In this document: one piece after another, positions 6,392-8,324 of the stretch | Layout: each line of letters opens with the position of its first letter | How positions within the stretch are numbered: position 1 is the first letter of the stretch | Assembly (NCBI GenBank): GCA_023415335.1 | Contig: JAEZLD010000077.1 | Span: 1 to 8,324 of the forward strand | DNA: 8,324 nt | Reading direction: 5' to 3' | DNA from: Bacillota bacterium | GTDB taxonomy: Bacteria; Bacillota; Clostridia; Clostridiales; Caloramatoraceae | Translations under genes and position numbers: made by a program | The notes under the pieces: model-generated | The model's input: only the letters and a program-made list of their open reading frames with translations | What the model was told of the DNA's origin: nothing | Databases searched by the model: none

Positions 6392-6661
6392 TCATTTGCC
6401 TTTGGGTGTATATGCTTTATCTTTCCAATACCACCATTTTAATTTTTCTGGTGTACGTGTCTCATTTTCCGCATAGTAAACAGCCAGCCTTAAAACGTAG
6501 AGTTGACATTTCTCTTCCTGAAAGCCTTTATACAGGCAGTCTTTCAGATATATATCTTCCGGATTTTGACCAATCAGCGAAGCGATACTGTCATAACCAA
6601 TATTGATTAAATCCTGCTCTATGTTCTTACCAACACCTGGAATCCGTCTTAAATCGCTCAT
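6392..6661 (-). CDS. Cdd1-family (pathogenicity-locus family) helix-hairpin-helix protein
   Basis: This is an 89-residue small cytoplasmic protein. The N-terminus DLRRIPGVGKNIEQDLINIG (residues 3-22) is a helix-hairpin-helix motif of the kind that binds DNA without sequence specificity. The remainder has the family pattern seen in Cdd1, the small protein named for the Clostridioides difficile toxin locus flank. It includes a 'C' in DCLYKG (42), CQLYVLRLAVYYAE (52-65), and PEKLKWWYWKD near the end. The biochemical role of the family is unknown. The start at 6661 is chosen because GAGGA (6673-6669) lies 7 bases before it; an ATG two codons upstream (6667) is too close to that site. The gene begins 10 bases after the DUF3795 stop, with its ribosome binding site overlapping that stop, so translation is probably coupled. 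A strong terminator follows. Confidence 0.87.
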   Translation of the reverse strand: MSDLRRIPGVGKNIEQDLINIGYDSIASLIGQNPEDIYLKDCLYKGFQEEKCQLYVLRLAVYYAENETRTPEKLKWWYWKDKAYTPKGK

Positions 6662-6671
6662 TATCATTTCC

Positions 6672-6959
6672 TCAACAATTTACTTTCAGCTTTGCTATTC
6701 TATCTGCAAGATCGTTTTGAAATACCTCATCACTCAATGACGGATCTTTCGTATCATAAAATAATTGACATGGCAACGCAGAACACTGTCCACAATTTAG
6801 CAGTTTTTTATTCAGAACACAACAGGAATAGAATCGACAACAATCCAACCCGACTTCAGCTATCCATGATGGCTTTCCTTGTAGCTTTTCACATCCTAAA
6901 CAGGATTGCCGATACTGTGGACATTCATCACAAAGAGTTCCGCAACAGGCAATTCCCAT
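6672..6959 (-). CDS. DUF3795 cysteine-rich protein
   Basis: This is a 95-residue protein with 14 cysteines, arranged as in the DUF3795 family: CCGTLCDEC (residues 5-13), SCLGCEK (19-25), DCCRFYSCC (39-47), NCGQCSALPC (55-64) and a C-terminal Cys95. The pattern suggests bound zinc or an iron-sulphur centre, but no function is established for the family. No signal peptide or membrane helix is visible, so it is probably cytoplasmic. AAGGAG (6974-6969) lies 9 bases before the ATG. It is the first gene of a two-gene unit with the Cdd1-family protein, driven by an extended -10 promoter just upstream. Whether the partners act together is unknown; the overlap of this stop codon with the next gene's ribosome binding site argues for matched expression. 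Confidence 0.87.
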   Translation of the reverse strand: MGIACCGTLCDECPQYRQSCLGCEKLQGKPSWIAEVGLDCCRFYSCCVLNKKLLNCGQCSALPCQLFYDTKDPSLSDEVFQNDLADRIAKLKVNC

Positions 6960-6993
6960 AATTGCATTCTCCTTTTATAAATAATCTGAATTA

Positions 6994-7004
6994 ATTTTAG
7001 CACA
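6994..7004 (-). promoter_or_regulatory. Extended -10 promoter of the DUF3795 / Cdd1 unit
   Basis: On the - strand, TGCTAAAAT ends in a -10 (TAAAAT, 6999-6994; five of six consensus bases) preceded by an extended TG. No good -35 is seen at 16-18 bases. The transcript would start near 6987, about 28 bases before the ATG. Confidence 0.5.
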
Positions 7005-7008
7005 AAAG

Positions 7009-7140
7009 CTACCAAAATAAAATTAAAACTCCATGTGTAGGTTCAAATTTTGGACTGTTCCCCGTTGAACAGACAAAGAAATAAAGCCCTGTCATTTTTA
7101 TTTGTACCCCGGCTCGTTCCGTCAGCATGTTCAAACACAT
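7009..7140 (-). CDS. Possible 43-residue small protein, unrecognised
   Basis: An ATG at 7140 opens 43 codons, ending with TAG at 7011-7009. The peptide starts MCLNMLTERAGVQIKM and has a hydrophobic middle, TGLYFFVCSTG (residues 17-27), followed by NSPKFEPTHG. A strong extended -10 promoter lies about 24 bases upstream on the same strand. AAGGGG directly abuts the ATG (too close), and AAGGA lies 12 bases before it (rather far), so initiation is uncertain. I do not recognise the product, and such a short frame could be chance. It ends just before the DUF3795 promoter. It belongs to the same stretch as the inverted-repeat cluster and may be debris from a mobile element. Confidence 0.28.
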   Translation of the reverse strand: MCLNMLTERAGVQIKMTGLYFFVCSTGNSPKFEPTHGVLILFW

Positions 7141-7163
7141 CCCCTTGCTTTTTCCTTGCCTAC

Positions 7164-7172
7164 ATTATACCA
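7164..7172 (-). promoter_or_regulatory. Strong extended -10 promoter element
   Basis: On the - strand TGGTATAAT (7172-7164) is a perfect extended -10. A perfect TTGACA also lies upstream, but 27 bases away, so it is not a normal -35 partner. It points at the 43-codon frame and then the DUF3795 unit. Confidence 0.55.
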
Positions 7173-7234
7173 TTTTCGCCTTTCCTTTTGGAGCTTTGTC
7201 AACACACCTCGAACTTGGCCCGAAGTTGCAGGGT

Positions 7235-7386
7235 TTGGGGCGGCTGGCCCCAACAAGCAGTTTTATGGTTTGACCGCAAGGGAAAATCCATAAAACACGC
7301 AAGTGTCTATACACTTGCCCTTCTTGCCGCTTTGCAACAGGTAAGCGGCGCGGGCTTACCATACGGGCGGATCAGGTTGCATCCGC
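7235..7386. repeat. Cluster of five perfect inverted repeats (possible transfer-origin remnant)
   Basis: Five perfect dyads stand side by side: TTGGGGC/GCCCCAA (7235-7253, 5-base loop) and GTTTTATGG/CCATAAAAC (7260-7296, 19-base spacer). Then come GCAAGTGT/ACACTTGC (7299-7318, 4-base loop CTAT), GGTAAGC/GCTTACC (7340-7360, 7-base spacer) and GCGGAT/ATCCGC (7367-7386, 8-base spacer). None is followed by a T-run, so they are not terminators. The segment is more G+C-rich than its flanks and has no convincing gene. Such series are typical of origins of transfer of mobilizable plasmids and integrative elements, where a relaxase binds a hairpin beside its nick site, here possibly the third dyad followed by CCCTT. 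A structured RNA is the alternative. No relaxase gene is in the window. Confidence 0.55.
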
Positions 7387-7615
7387 AGAAAATCAGTATT
7401 ACCATGAAAGAAAAGCGGGGCTAATAGTGGCATACGTACTTGCTGGGTTTTCTACATAGAATTACTCGCTAAATAGGCCGTCCGTTCATCGCGTAAAACA
7501 CTTATTTAAGACGTATGTTATGAAATTGTAAGAAAAAAGTTAAAATTTAATTGCCAACTTATTATATACTAGAAAGCGTAAAAAGTATGACAAAATAATA
7601 TTAAAGGAGATTATA
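7387..7615. other. Gene-poor stretch before the CPBP protease
   Basis: No gene of reasonable length is visible. ATG at 7404 opens only six codons (MKEKRG) before TAA. A 7-bp inverted repeat CATACGT/ACGTATG (7431-7437, 7511-7517) is widely spaced. From about 7500 the sequence becomes strongly AT-rich. A possible -10 (TATACT, 7565-7570) lies about 45 bases before the protease ATG, without a clear -35. Confidence 0.5.
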
Positions 7616-8324
7616 ATGAGTAAAATTAAAACATTTGTATACAAGTATCCTATTACATTCTCGCTAATCATAGGAATATCGGCAATTCTGCTGACATGTA
7701 TCAATTTTTCTTTTTCCAACACATTAAACAGCAATTATTTGATTGGAATATTGGAACAGGGATTTGTCGGAATTGCTATTTTACTTTTGATTAAGTATTT
7801 ACATCTTTTTGAAAAAGTCAATTTGATCAAGGTCCAATGGAAACAACTATGGTTATTATGGCCTTTAATTGGAATCACACTGCTGAACATAGATACTGAT
7901 GTAAAATTCGATGCATTGAAATTATCAACCATAATATTGTATGTTCTGGTGTATTGCTCAACTGGTTTTTTTGAAGAAATTCTTTGCCGTGGATTTATGT
8001 TAAATCTCTTTCTTAATAAATGGGGAAATACCAAAAGAGGTATATATTGTTCCACGTTATTATCTAGTGCACTGTTTGGCTCTTTTCATTTGATATGCCA
8101 TCATTCAGACCTTTTACAGGATATAACTCAAGTCATTATAGCATTCTTTATAGGTATGGCTTTTGCAGCATGTTATCTGCGGATTAAATCCATTTTACCA
8201 GTAGTGATTTTACACGCACTGTTTGATATTGGAGGCAGTCTTAATGAGCTTTCGTCAATCAAACACGCTGCTGCTAATTCCTCTTTGCCTGGCGCACTGT
8301 TATCAATAGGAATTACATCTACTC
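7616..8324 (+). CDS. CPBP-family intramembrane metalloprotease, 3' end outside the window
   Basis: An AAGGAG site (7604-7609) stands 6 bases before the ATG at 7616, and the frame stays open for 236 codons to the window edge, so the C-terminus is missing. The protein is strongly hydrophobic, with about seven membrane segments (for example residues 13-31, 42-62, 103-116, 168-190). All three motifs of the CPBP (CAAX protease / bacteriocin-processing) family are present: the double glutamate with arginine in FFEEILCRGF (118-127; E120, E121, R125), FGSFH with H158, and HALFD with H200 and D204. It should therefore be a catalytically competent membrane protease. Relatives cut prenylated or other membrane peptides or give immunity to bacteriocins; the substrate here is unknown. 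The gene is visibly more AT-rich than the metabolic genes, which fits recent acquisition. No partner gene is visible. Confidence 0.9.
   Translation, partial: MSKIKTFVYKYPITFSLIIGISAILLTCINFSFSNTLNSNYLIGILEQGFVGIAILLLIKYLHLFEKVNLIKVQWKQLWLLWPLIGITLLNIDTDVKFDALKLSTIILYVLVYCSTGFFEEILCRGFMLNLFLNKWGNTKRGIYCSTLLSSALFGSFHLICHHSDLLQDITQVIIAFFIGMAFAACYLRIKSILPVVILHALFDIGGSLNELSSIKHAAANSSLPGALLSIGITST

Noticed and set aside
7050..7424. 124-codon open frame on the + strand across the inverted-repeat region
   Set aside because: No ribosome binding site, an implausible composition rich in Ser, Leu, Pro and Arg with no recognisable domain, and it runs through five perfect dyads and antisense to a strong promoter. 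The length is explained by local G+C richness.
7540..8055. Two minus-strand open frames (64 and 106 codons) at the right end
   Set aside because: They are antisense shadows of the CPBP protease, which reads through to the window edge with a good ribosome binding site and all family motifs.
1..8324. CRISPR array, tRNA, rRNA, intact transposase or integrase
   Set aside because: No regularly spaced repeats, cloverleaf-like sequence, rRNA motifs, or transposase/recombinase frames were seen on either strand.

Overview
The window looks like chromosomal DNA from a low-to-medium G+C Clostridia, plausibly a gut Lachnospiraceae-type anaerobe. This rests on strong AAGGAGG-type ribosome binding sites, extended -10 promoters, the protein families present (a Cat2/But-type CoA-transferase, a Cdd1-family helix-hairpin-helix protein, DUF3795, an AlbA_2/HATPase regulator, a CPBP protease) and short intergenic regions. 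The assignment is inference; there is no rRNA or other phylogenetic marker.

Layout. 1-540 (+): the first 31 codons of an AraC-type regulator run directly into the last third of an MFS drug-efflux-type transporter in another frame. This is a deletion scar, closed by a strong terminator. 555-4284 (-): a metabolic module read right to left. It has a LysR regulator with its own promoter and terminator, then an intergenic region with a perfect dyad, then an MFS transporter and an acetate/butyrate/4-hydroxybutyrate-type CoA-transferase in an apparent two-gene operon. The simplest reading is LysR-controlled uptake of a carboxylate and its activation to a CoA thioester; the substrate is not visible. 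4472-5890 (-): a stand-alone AlbA_2 / HATPase_c_4 / winged-helix protein. 5891-6391: no protein gene of normal size, but a plus-strand segment that folds into several nested and adjacent helices and ends at a perfect palindromic terminator, so a candidate structured RNA. 6392-6999 (-): a tightly coupled DUF3795 (14 cysteines in 95 residues) and Cdd1-family pair with a promoter.

7009-7615: a gene-poor stretch of different composition. It holds a minus-strand extended -10 promoter facing a 43-codon open frame, and five perfect inverted repeats in about 150 bases, resembling a transfer-origin or plasmid/ICE remnant. 7616-8324 (+): an AT-rich CPBP-family (CAAX-protease/bacteriocin-immunity-like) membrane protease with all its motifs, cut by the window end.

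The two most unexplained structures are the candidate RNA at about 6041-6309 and the inverted-repeat cluster at 7235-7386. I found no complete new multi-gene system, CRISPR array, tRNA or rRNA.
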